A stretch of 64,000 nucleotides of DNA, taken from assembly GCA_013360395.1 (NCBI GenBank), contig JABWBQ010000009.1, positions 20,405 through 84,404 of the forward strand, read 5' to 3'. The notes under the pieces are model-generated. The model ran no database searches. It had not been told where the DNA came from and worked only from the letters and a program-made list of their open reading frames with translations. Below, in pieces: positions 51,864 to 59,711 of the stretch (position 1 is the stretch's first letter; the number at the start of each line of letters is the position of its first letter). Source of the DNA: Flavobacteriales bacterium (GTDB lineage Bacteria; Bacteroidota; Bacteroidia; Flavobacteriales_F; PHOS-HE28). The position numbers were made by a program, and so were the translations under genes.

Positions 51864-52694
51864 TCAGCGCCGTTTCTGGAAATACAGCATGTCGCACTCC
51901 GTGAACTTGGTCAGGACGTACGACAGGGTGATGCCCGTGTACTGGTACCAGTCGCGGGTCTGGGCGTCGCCCCGGGCCTGGCCGGTGCGGTCCACCACAT
52001 CGCGGTCCGCGCTGCGGTCCGCCAGCTCGGCGGCCAGGGGGTTGATGAGCTCCGGATCGGCGTAGGTGCCCCCCACGTCGTCGATGTGGTCGGTGAAGGT
52101 GCGGCGCATGCCCCATTCGAGCTGCAGGTCCACATGGCCGCCGAAGTTGAACTTGAGGCCCACCCCGAAGGGGATGCCGACCTGGTCCACGCTGTAGGGT
52201 TTGCCGGCCCCGGGCACGTCCGGGGAACCCTGGCCTTCGGTGCCGAGCGGCTGCAGGTCGTACCAGGTGTCGTTCAGCTGGGCGCGGGGGTTGGCCCTGA
52301 AATAGCACACCCCGGCGAACACGAAGGGCGTCCAGGTGCGGCCGTCCTTGCCCAGGCCCCGGTAGTTGAAGAAGTTCACCTCGCCCAGCAGGGCCAGCTC
52401 GAACAGGCGGGTGCGGAAGCTCAGGTTGCGCGCCAGCTGCAGGCTGTCCGGCGAGTCGCTGTCGTAGGCCTCCAGCGTGCCGTACAGCGCCTGCGCCCGC
52501 AGGGCGTAGCGCGTGTCGAAGTTGTACCGGTAGGCGATCCCGCCGGCCGGGCGGGTCCGCGCCGGGTAGTGCTTGTACGGGTTGAGGTCGCCGATGTAGT
52601 ACATGACCCCGCCGGTGAGACCGATCTCGCTGACCCCCTGGCCTTGCAGGCCGGCGGCGCACGCCAGGGCGGAAAGGAGGAGCACCGGTCTCAT
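51864..52694 (-). CDS. DUF6089-type outer membrane beta-barrel protein
   Basis: 276 residues with a signal peptide (VLLLSALACAAGLQGQ). The mature start SEIGLTGGVMYYIGDLNPYK and the LRAQALYGTLEAYDS, NFFNYRGLG and LEWGMRRTFTDHIDDVGGTY blocks are typical of this Bacteroidota family, always found between nadK and uppS. An envelope role is likely but not known. Upstream, TAACTTCG (52747-52754) may act as a -7 box. Confidence 0.85.
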   Translation of the reverse strand: MRPVLLLSALACAAGLQGQGVSEIGLTGGVMYYIGDLNPYKHYPARTRPAGGIAYRYNFDTRYALRAQALYGTLEAYDSDSPDSLQLARNLSFRTRLFELALLGEVNFFNYRGLGKDGRTWTPFVFAGVCYFRANPRAQLNDTWYDLQPLGTEGQGSPDVPGAGKPYSVDQVGIPFGVGLKFNFGGHVDLQLEWGMRRTFTDHIDDVGGTYADPELINPLAAELADRSADRDVVDRTGQARGDAQTRDWYQYTGITLSYVLTKFTECDMLYFQKRR

Positions 52695-52746
52695 CGGCAG
52701 GGTGAACGCGGGAGCGCGGCGCGGTGTTGTACGGGCTCCGGGGGCG

Positions 52747-52754
52747 CGAAGTTA
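52747..52754 (-). promoter_or_regulatory. Possible internal -7 box between nadK and the DUF6089 gene
   Basis: TAACTTCG on the minus strand, overlapping the nadK stop codon and 52 nt before the next ATG (52694). Confidence 0.35.
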
Positions 52755-53642
52755 GCCCGGCGTACCGCCGGCCGACCGTGCGTCGAGCCCCCAGTTGAGC
52801 TTGTGCCGCAGGGTGCTGAAGAAATCGTGGTCGGGCAGATGGGCGATGCGCGCGCACCGATCGGCCTTGCGCAGGCCGATGGCCCGGCGCCCGCTCAGGG
52901 GGATGCTCCGGTTGTCCAGGTTCACCAGGTAGTTGTGCTCGCGGGCCTCCACCTCCACCTGCAGGACGCGGTCGTCGGGCAGCACCATGGGGCGCACCGT
53001 GAGGTTGTGGGGACCGATGGGCGTGATCACCAGGTTGCTGCAAGCGGGGTCCACGATGGGGCCGCCACAGCTCAGGGAATAGGCCGTGGAGCCTGTGGGC
53101 GTGGCGATGATCAGGCCGTCGGCCCAATAGGTGTTGAGGAATCGGCCGGAGGCGTGCACATGCAGGGCGATCATGGCCGAGGTGTCGCGCTTGTGGATGC
53201 TCACATCGTTGAGCGCCAGGTCCTGGTCGCCAAGCTCGGTGCTGCAACCGGTGACCTGCAGCAGCATGCGCTCCTCCACCACGAAGCGCCGCTGGGCCAG
53301 GATCCCCAGCGCGCCGTGCACCTCGTCGGGCCCCAGGGCGGCCAGGAAGCCCAGGCGGCCCAGGTTGACGCCCAGGACGGGGATGCCGCTGCGGGCCACC
53401 ATGCCCACGGCGCGCAGGAAGGTGCCGTCACCGCCCAGGCTCATCAGCAGGTCGGTGCCCGGAGGCGGCGGGCCCGCGCCGTAGGTGGGACAGGGCGATC
53501 CGGCGCCCGTGGCGGCCAGCAGGGTGGCCAGCGCACCATCGACCATGGGCACCAGGCCATGGCCGGGCATGGCGCGCAGCAGCCCGTCGATCAGGGGCAG
53601 GGCGCTCGGCTCGGGCTTTCGGGCCTGGACCGCGATCCGCAT
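52752..53642 (-). CDS. nadK: NAD kinase
   Basis: 296 residues; it phosphorylates NAD+ to NADP+. The catalytic GGDGTFLRA motif, GVNLGRLGFLA, the DQDLALNDVSIHK region and GLIIATPTGSTAYSLSCGGP are all present. It is preceded by the CBS gene and heads the envelope operon in the same order as in other Bacteroidota. Confidence 0.96.
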   Translation of the reverse strand: MRIAVQARKPEPSALPLIDGLLRAMPGHGLVPMVDGALATLLAATGAGSPCPTYGAGPPPPGTDLLMSLGGDGTFLRAVGMVARSGIPVLGVNLGRLGFLAALGPDEVHGALGILAQRRFVVEERMLLQVTGCSTELGDQDLALNDVSIHKRDTSAMIALHVHASGRFLNTYWADGLIIATPTGSTAYSLSCGGPIVDPACSNLVITPIGPHNLTVRPMVLPDDRVLQVEVEAREHNYLVNLDNRSIPLSGRRAIGLRKADRCARIAHLPDHDFFSTLRHKLNWGLDARSAGGTPG

Positions 53643-53714
53643 GGGGGCTGGTGGGCTTGAAATGTATGAAGGGTTCCGCGTCCCGCTGTGCAGCGTCCCG
53701 CCGCAGGCAGGCGC

Positions 53715-54377
53715 TCAGAGGTCCATGAACCGCATCAGCTCGTCGTACCGCCCGCGCAGGTCCTCGTGGAACTTGGAACCCTGGTAGGTGCTCTTCACGA
53801 AGTAGTCGTAGCGCTCGAACGACTGCAAGATGTCGCTGATGTCCTCGCGGTTCACCTTCAGTGTCACCTCCATGCGCGGCGCCTCGGGCAGGGTGCGGTT
53901 GTATACGCTGAGCAGCTTGGCCCCGTTGCTTTCCACGATGCCGGCGATGCGCTGCAGGCTGTAGTCGTTCTGGTTCATCTCCAGCACCACCACGCTGCCC
54001 GGTTCGCCCAGGTTGATGGCCTCGGCGAGCCGCCGGAGCGCCTCGTGCTCGTTGATGGCGCCCAGGTAATTGCCGGTGGGGTCCAGCACGGGGAGCACCG
54101 TGAGGCCGCGTTCGGTCATGAGCTTCATCACGTCGTAGATGTGCTGGCCCTCGCGCACGTAAGGCAGCTCGACCTGCCCCATGAGCTCCCGCACCGGGGC
54201 CTGGGCATCGTTGCGGTCCACCAGGTCGGTGTCGCGCACCAGGCCCACCAACCGGCCGTGCTCGGTGACGGGGAGGTGCCGCACCTTGAACTCCTCCATC
54301 CAGTCCAGGGCACGGCCCACCGTGTCGTCCGGCCGCAGCGGGGGAAGGTCGGGTGCGATGAGCTCGCTGGCGTGCAT
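53715..54377 (-). CDS. CBS-domain protein with C-terminal ACT-like domain
   Basis: 220 residues. Two CBS motifs (about 1-60 and 70-130, with [20 protein letters not shown] and [20 protein letters not shown]) usually bind adenine nucleotides. A third segment ([20 protein letters not shown] to [15 protein letters not shown]) resembles ACT domains. The family stands before nadK in Bacteroidota; it may sense nucleotides, an inference from the domains. It is divergent from pdxJ. Confidence 0.88.
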   Translation of the reverse strand: MHASELIAPDLPPLRPDDTVGRALDWMEEFKVRHLPVTEHGRLVGLVRDTDLVDRNDAQAPVRELMGQVELPYVREGQHIYDVMKLMTERGLTVLPVLDPTGNYLGAINEHEALRRLAEAINLGEPGSVVVLEMNQNDYSLQRIAGIVESNGAKLLSVYNRTLPEAPRMEVTLKVNREDISDILQSFERYDYFVKSTYQGSKFHEDLRGRYDELMRFMDL

Positions 54378-54396
54378 GATGCCCCGGGCAGCGGTG

Positions 54397-54404
54397 TAAT
54401 TTCG
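54397..54404 (+). promoter_or_regulatory. -7 box for pdxJ
   Basis: TAATTTCG on the plus strand, 33 nt before ATG 54438. Confidence 0.5.
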
Positions 54405-54437
54405 GCGCCGCCCGCCGCGCCCAAGGTAGTGCTTCGC

Positions 54438-55154
54438 ATGACCCGTCTCAGCGTCAACATCAACAAGGTGGCCACGCTGCGCAATGCGCGGGGCGGCAAC
54501 AACCCGGACGTGGTGGCGACGGCGCTGCTGCTGGAACGCTGCGGCGCACAGGGCATCACCGTGCATCCGCGGCCGGACGAGCGCCACATCCGGCGCAGCG
54601 ATGTTCGCGCCCTGCGGCCGGTGCTGTCCACCGAGTTCAACATCGAGGGCTATCCTTCGGAAGAGTTCCTGGCGCTGGTGTGCGAGGTGCGCCCGGCACA
54701 GGTGACCCTGGTGCCCGACCCGCCCGGGGTGCTGACCAGCAATGCAGGCTGGGACGCGCGGGCGCACAAGACCACCCTGAAGGCGGTGGTGGCACGGCTG
54801 CACGCCGAGGGCCTGCGGACCTCGCTGTTCCTGGGCACCGATCCCGAACAGGTGGGGCACGCGGCGGACACCGGCGCCGACCGGATCGAGCTCTACACCG
54901 AACCCTATGCCGCCGGGTACCACGACGATCCCGACGCCGCGGTGGCACCCTTCGTGACGGCCGCGCGGGAGGCGGCACGGCACGGCCTGGGGCTCAATGC
55001 GGGGCACGACCTGGACCGGCACAACCTGCGCCATTTCCACCGCCATGTGCCCGGGCTCCTGGAGGTAAGCATCGGCCACGCGCTGGTGTGCGATGCGCTG
55101 CACTTCGGTTGGGAGAACACCGTGCAGCTCTACCTGCGCGAACTGCGCCCATGA
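54438..55154 (+). CDS. pdxJ: Pyridoxine 5'-phosphate synthase PdxJ
   Basis: 238 residues of the TIM-barrel PdxJ family, which condenses 1-deoxyxylulose 5-phosphate with aminoacetone phosphate to form pyridoxine 5'-phosphate. Marks are [65 protein letters not shown] and [13 protein letters not shown]. It overlaps the next gene as ATGA. Confidence 0.96.
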   Translation: MTRLSVNINKVATLRNARGGNNPDVVATALLLERCGAQGITVHPRPDERHIRRSDVRALRPVLSTEFNIEGYPSEEFLALVCEVRPAQVTLVPDPPGVLTSNAGWDARAHKTTLKAVVARLHAEGLRTSLFLGTDPEQVGHAADTGADRIELYTEPYAAGYHDDPDAAVAPFVTAAREAARHGLGLNAGHDLDRHNLRHFHRHVPGLLEVSIGHALVCDALHFGWENTVQLYLRELRP

Positions 55155-55921
55155 CCACCGTGGCCCTGCATCACCGTCGCATGGGCCGGGGCCGCCCCCT
55201 GGTGGTGCTGCACGGCCTGTTCGGCAGCGCCGACAACTGGAACAGCATCGGCAAGGCCTGGTCGGACAGCTTCGATGTGGTGCTGGTGGACCAGCGCGAC
55301 CACGGGCGTTCGCCGCACACCGACCGCATCACCTACCCCGGGATGGCCGACGACGTGGCGGCGCTGATCACCGACCTGGGGCTGCGCGAGGCGGTGGTGG
55401 TGGGCCACAGCATGGGCGGCAAAACGGGCATGGTGCTGGCCCAGCGCCACCCCGGCCTGCTGCACCGCCTGGTGGTGATCGACATGGGGCCGCGCGAGTA
55501 TCCCGTGCACCGCCACGCGCACATCCTGGAGGCGCTCACCACCTGCGATCTGGAGCGGCTCCGCACGCGCAAGGAGGTCGAGGAACATCTGGCGGGGCAC
55601 ATCCCGGAACCCGGCGTGGTGCAGTTCCTGCTCAAAAGCCTGTACTGGGTCACGCCCGACCAACTGGGCTGGCGCTTCAACGTGCCCCTGCTGGCGCGCG
55701 ACATCGCGGACATCCTGGCGGCGGCCGGCCCCGAACTGGTGCACACGCCCACCCTCTTCATCCGCGGCGGGCAGAGCGACTACATCACCCGGGAGGACCT
55801 GCCGCAACTGCGCGAACAGTTCCCGCGGTCGCGCGTGGAGACCATCGACTACGCGGGCCACTGGGTGCATGTGCAGGCACCCGACGAGGTGATCGCGCTG
55901 GTGCGGGACTTCGGCGCGTGA
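55151..55921 (+). CDS. Alpha/beta-hydrolase, YbfF-like esterase
   Basis: 256 residues. [47 protein letters not shown] (nucleophile Ser), the catalytic Asp near IRGGQSDYI and the His in [12 protein letters not shown] give the full triad. It is closest to YbfF-type acyl esterases. Translation is coupled to pdxJ by ATGA (55151-55154). No signal peptide. Confidence 0.93.
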   Translation: MTTVALHHRRMGRGRPLVVLHGLFGSADNWNSIGKAWSDSFDVVLVDQRDHGRSPHTDRITYPGMADDVAALITDLGLREAVVVGHSMGGKTGMVLAQRHPGLLHRLVVIDMGPREYPVHRHAHILEALTTCDLERLRTRKEVEEHLAGHIPEPGVVQFLLKSLYWVTPDQLGWRFNVPLLARDIADILAAAGPELVHTPTLFIRGGQSDYITREDLPQLREQFPRSRVETIDYAGHWVHVQAPDEVIALVRDFGA

Positions 55922-55956
55922 GCCGGCCGGGCATCCATGCGCCCCGTGCGCCGGGC

Positions 55957-55964
55957 TACCTTGC
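55957..55964 (+). promoter_or_regulatory. -7-like box for the exported endonuclease-family gene
   Basis: TACCTTGC, one mismatch from TAnnTTTG, 6 nt before ATG 55971. Confidence 0.45.
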
Positions 55965-55970
55965 GCCGCC

Positions 55971-57023
55971 ATGTCCACCTTCCTCCCCTTCCGCATCCCG
56001 GCCCTGCTGCTGCTTACCGCCTGCACGGCCGCTGTCCGTGCCCAGGCCGACCAACGCTTCCAAGCGGCCTGCATCGGATTCTACAACATCGAGAACCTGT
56101 TCGACACGATCGATTCGCCGGACACGGACGATGCGGAGTTCCTTCCGGGAGGGGCCAAGCAATGGGGTTCGCAGCGCTACCGCACCAAGGTGGCGAAGAT
56201 GGCCGAGGTGATCGGCGCCCTGGGCCGGGAGGTGCATCCCGAAGGGGTGCATGTGCTCGGCCTGGCCGAGGTGGAGAACCGGCGCGTGCTGGAGGACCTG
56301 GTGAAGGCCGAGGCCATCGCGCAGCGCGGCTACCGCATCGTGCATGAGGAGGGACCCGACCGGCGCGGCGTGGACGTGGCGCTGCTGTACGACCCGCGCT
56401 ACTTCACCCTGCTGGGCCACCGCAGCGTGCCGCTGGTGGACCCCGTGGACACGGCCTTCCGCACGCGCGCCCAGCTGGTGGTGAGCGGTGTGCTCGACGG
56501 CGACACCGTGCACGTGATCGTGGCGCACTGGCCGAGCCGGCGCGGCGGCGAGAAGCGTTCGCAACCCAAGCGCATGTTGGCGGCCCGCCTGGGCCGCTCC
56601 CTGATCGACTCCTTGCAGCGCATCGACCCGGGTGCAAGGGTCCTGTACATGGGCGACCTCAACGACGACCCCGTGGACAAGAGCGTGCGCGGTGGGCTGC
56701 TGGCCGTGGGCCGCCCGGAGCAGGCCACCGGACGCGCCCTGTACAACCCGATGGAAGCGCTGTACAACAAGGGCATCGGCACCCTGGCCTGGCGCGATTC
56801 GTGGAATCTGTTTGACCAGATCATCCTCACCCCCGCGCTGACCACGCGCACGGACGACCGCTACCGTTACTACGGGGCACGGGTGTACAACGAACCGAAG
56901 CTCCGGCAGACCGAAGGGGCCTTCGCCGGCTATCCGCTGCGCAGCTTCGTGGGCGACACCTGGGTGAACGGCTGGAGCGACCACTTCCCGGTTTACGTCA
57001 TCCTGGTGCGGCCCGTGCCCTGA
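55971..57023 (+). CDS. Exported endonuclease/exonuclease/phosphatase (EEP) family enzyme
   Basis: 350 residues. Signal peptide (PALLLLTACTAAVRAQ; it also contains a possible lipobox Cys). The EEP fold is marked by GFYNIENLFDTID, GLAEVENRRVLEDL, GVDVALLYDPR, HWPSRRGGEKRS, YMGDLNDDPVDKSV and the final SDHFPVYVI. Family members cut nucleic acids or dephosphorylate sugars or lipids. It faces the T9SS gene at 57099 across a strong hairpin. Confidence 0.9.
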   Translation: MSTFLPFRIPALLLLTACTAAVRAQADQRFQAACIGFYNIENLFDTIDSPDTDDAEFLPGGAKQWGSQRYRTKVAKMAEVIGALGREVHPEGVHVLGLAEVENRRVLEDLVKAEAIAQRGYRIVHEEGPDRRGVDVALLYDPRYFTLLGHRSVPLVDPVDTAFRTRAQLVVSGVLDGDTVHVIVAHWPSRRGGEKRSQPKRMLAARLGRSLIDSLQRIDPGARVLYMGDLNDDPVDKSVRGGLLAVGRPEQATGRALYNPMEALYNKGIGTLAWRDSWNLFDQIILTPALTTRTDDRYRYYGARVYNEPKLRQTEGAFAGYPLRSFVGDTWVNGWSDHFPVYVILVRPVP

Positions 57024-57046
57024 CCGCGTCGTGGGGCGGGATGAAA

Positions 57047-57081
57047 AGCGAAAGCCCCGGCGATGTGCCGGGGCTTTCGCT
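57047..57081. terminator. Bidirectional terminator between convergent genes
   Basis: AGCGAAAGCCCCGGC, loop GATGT, and GCCGGGGCTTTCGCT form a perfect 15-bp stem between the stops at 57023 (plus) and 57099 (minus). The A-rich and T-rich stem feet (GAAAG/CTTTC) stand in for the T tract. Confidence 0.85.
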
Positions 57082-57098
57082 GGGGGGACCTACCGCGA

Positions 57099-58436
57099 TC
57101 AACGGGCCACCGTGAAGCGCACGTGGGCGCGCACCCCTTCGTGGGTCAGGGCCAGGGTGTAGAGGCCCGCACGGAGGCCGGCCACCGCCAGGGTGTTGCG
57201 CGATGCGGTGAACGAGCCCTCGCTGACGGTGCGGCCCGTGGCATCGAGCACCTGGTAGCGCACGCCGGGCATCCGCACTTCCACGGTGAGGTGGTCGTTG
57301 GCGGGCACGGGCCACAGCTGCGTGGCGGCCAGCAGCTGCTCGGCCAGGCCGGAGGCGATCTCCACGTCGGCGGCGAAGCGCGGCTCGATCTTCCACTCGC
57401 TGAAGCTGTACGACACCAGGCCGGTGACGTTGTAGTTCACGCCGAGGGTCGGCGTGTAGGCGAACACCAGGTCGTTGACCAGCACGGCACCCGATCCGTC
57501 GTCGATGGTCCACTGCCCGAAGCTGTTGGCGATGTCGTCGTTGGTGCAATCGGCGTTGATCACCTGGACCAGCACGCCCTCCCACTGCTCCTGCCCCACG
57601 GTGCCGGTGGTCCCCGCCTGCACCACCACGGGGTTGCCGGGCGACACGATGCTCACGTTGGCGGCGTCGTTCAGCTGGGTCTGCTCAAAGTACTCCTCCA
57701 CCAGGGCGGTGAGGGTCAGGCTGTCGCCCAGGGCCACCGGCGAACTGTCGAACACGAAGATGCCGGTCCAGGGGCCGGAGCCGCTCTGCAGCCAGTAGCC
57801 GTTGTTGGCCACGCCGCACACCACGCCGCCGGTGTTCACCGTCTGGCCCACCAGGGTGGAGGCACCGCCCGGAGCGGTGGTGTACTGGATCTGGTGGATG
57901 CTGGCATCGGTGGGCGGGTTCACCGCGCCGGCCCAGATGCGCACACTGTCCACCTCCAGGTGGCCGCCGGCGGCCACCGTGTTGCGCACGCTGAGGATGA
58001 ACTCGGCGTCCACGGTGTCGTTCTCGGCCACGATCTGCTGGGTGTACGGCGTCCAGGTGGTGCCGTTCACGGTGATGTAGGGGTTGTAGGGCGCATAGCC
58101 GAAGCCGTCGGCGCGCCCGTCGAACAGGCTCGTGCGCACCTCACCGTTGCCGCGGGCATAGAAGCTGATGTTGTAAGCCGTGCCGCTGGTCACCGCCTGG
58201 CTGGTGGTGGTGAAGCGCTTGTGCGAGCTGGTGCCGTTCACCAGGCGCACGGCATAGGCGCCGAACTGGATGTTCTGGTCGGCCTGCTGGATGCTGTCGG
58301 CGGGCAGATTGGTCTTGCTGCCCACCCAGCCGTCGGGGGTGTTGCCGGTCCAGCTCTCGAAGCTGGTGGCCACAAGGGTCTGCGCCCGGCCGGTGAGGCC
58401 CAGCAGGAGCGCGGCGAGAAGGGTAACGTGTTTCAT
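57099..58436 (-). CDS. Secreted protein: carbohydrate-binding-like and OB-fold domains with T9SS tail
   Basis: 445 residues. Signal peptide (VTLLAALLLGLTGRAQ). The N-terminal half (SFESWTGNTPDGWVGSKTNL, YNISFYARGNGEVRTSLFDG) resembles the carbohydrate-binding jelly-roll of choice-of-anchor proteins. The middle (ASIHQIQYTTAPGG, VGQTVNTGGVVCGVANNGYW) resembles the OB-fold domain seen in secreted nucleases and in DUF5689 proteins. The end is a T9SS type A sorting domain (LWPVPANDHLTVEV to YTLALTHEG). Downstream of the DUF5689 gene by 34 nt. Confidence 0.85.
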   Translation of the reverse strand: MKHVTLLAALLLGLTGRAQTLVATSFESWTGNTPDGWVGSKTNLPADSIQQADQNIQFGAYAVRLVNGTSSHKRFTTTSQAVTSGTAYNISFYARGNGEVRTSLFDGRADGFGYAPYNPYITVNGTTWTPYTQQIVAENDTVDAEFILSVRNTVAAGGHLEVDSVRIWAGAVNPPTDASIHQIQYTTAPGGASTLVGQTVNTGGVVCGVANNGYWLQSGSGPWTGIFVFDSSPVALGDSLTLTALVEEYFEQTQLNDAANVSIVSPGNPVVVQAGTTGTVGQEQWEGVLVQVINADCTNDDIANSFGQWTIDDGSGAVLVNDLVFAYTPTLGVNYNVTGLVSYSFSEWKIEPRFAADVEIASGLAEQLLAATQLWPVPANDHLTVEVRMPGVRYQVLDATGRTVSEGSFTASRNTLAVAGLRAGLYTLALTHEGVRAHVRFTVAR

Positions 58437-58470
58437 GCGATGTGGGGTTAGGGTGAACGGAAGGAGCGGG

Positions 58471-59709
58471 TCAGTTGTCGGTGATCACGATGTCGTCCAG
58501 GTTCCAGCGCCGGCCATCGGTGTCCGAGCCGGTGTACTTGAAGGCCAGGTGGAAGTTGCCGCTGATGTACGGCGTGAGGTCGAGGGCGCCCGAGGGGGTC
58601 CAGGCCACGCCGGTGGCCAGCGCCGGGGCCAGCGCCGTCCAGGTGGCCGTGGAAGGCGCGCCGCCCGTGTAGTCGGTGGAGACCAGCACCTCGAGCGGTG
58701 CCCCGGAGGCGAAGGCCACGGAGGTCTGGAAGTTGAGCAGCGGGGCCGTGGCCGTGCTCAGGTTCACCGAGGGGCTGATGAGCCAGGTCTCGCAGGCCGA
58801 ATAGCTACCGCCGCTGTTGTTGGTGATGGCGCCATAGCCGGCCGTGGCCGACCAGTTCACGGCCCCCGTCACCTGCTGCTGCGACCATCCGCCGGAGGTG
58901 ACGCTGCCGTCCTCGAAGTCCTTCAGCAGCAGCTGGAAGCCGAAGGCCCCACAGCGCGGGCCGCTGAGCTGCACCAGCGACAGGTCGTGCACGAAGAGCT
59001 GCATGTCGCTGCCGAACTGGCCCACCACGGCGGTGAACGACCCGTTGCCGGTGGGCAGCATCTGGGCGGCGAAGTTGGCGTAGCCGCTGGTGCGCACGAT
59101 GATGCTGTTGCCATCGCAGTCCTCCAGGTTGCGGTTCACGCTGCTCTGGTTCACCGCGTCGCTCCAGGGGGTGTTGCCATCGGCCTCGTCGGCGACGAAT
59201 TGCACGCTGTCCAACCGGATGAGCTGGCCCTGCAGCGCAGGCGTGATCTGGGCCACCGTCACCACCTTGGGCGCCACGGGGACCAGGGTCTCCTGCTTCA
59301 CCACGTTGTTGTCCACGTCCACCGAATCGAGCTGCAGCAGCCCGGCGTAGCTGCTGAGGGTGACGCCCTTGAGGTAGATGCGGATCCGGTCGCCGGCGTA
59401 CAGGCCGCCGCTGTTCTTCAGGCGCAGCACGATCCCGGCGGTATCGTCCTGCATGTAAATGTTCTTGTAAAGGTTGCCGTTGGTCTCGTCGGCCGTCACC
59501 ACGCCGTACACCGACGAATCGCCGGTGAAGCGGTGGGGCAGGTAGGCGAAGGTGGTGGCATGCAGGTCGCGCAGCCGTTTGATGCTCAGCACCGACCCGG
59601 TGGGCAGGGTGCGCTCGGGCGGGGTGTCGAGCTCCTTGTCGCAGCCGCCAAGCAGGGGCAGCAGGGCCAGGGCGATGCCGACGGACAGGGTGTTGGTCAG
59701 TTGCTTCAT
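58471..59709 (-). CDS. DUF5689 lipoprotein with choice-of-anchor J domain
   Basis: 412 residues. Lipobox at LALLPLLGGCDKE. The first half (ATTFAYLPHRFTGDSSVYGV, YMQDDTAGIVLRLKNSGGLY) is the DUF5689 OB-like domain; the second half (FQLLLKDFEDGSVTSGGWSQ, CETWLISPSVNLSTATAP) is a choice-of-anchor J jelly-roll ending RRWNLDDIVITDN. It starts 2 nt after the TonB receptor, so the pair is co-translated, like a SusC/D-type couple but with a different lipoprotein family. Confidence 0.88.
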   Translation of the reverse strand: MKQLTNTLSVGIALALLPLLGGCDKELDTPPERTLPTGSVLSIKRLRDLHATTFAYLPHRFTGDSSVYGVVTADETNGNLYKNIYMQDDTAGIVLRLKNSGGLYAGDRIRIYLKGVTLSSYAGLLQLDSVDVDNNVVKQETLVPVAPKVVTVAQITPALQGQLIRLDSVQFVADEADGNTPWSDAVNQSSVNRNLEDCDGNSIIVRTSGYANFAAQMLPTGNGSFTAVVGQFGSDMQLFVHDLSLVQLSGPRCGAFGFQLLLKDFEDGSVTSGGWSQQQVTGAVNWSATAGYGAITNNSGGSYSACETWLISPSVNLSTATAPLLNFQTSVAFASGAPLEVLVSTDYTGGAPSTATWTALAPALATGVAWTPSGALDLTPYISGNFHLAFKYTGSDTDGRRWNLDDIVITDN

Positions 59710-59711
59710 GG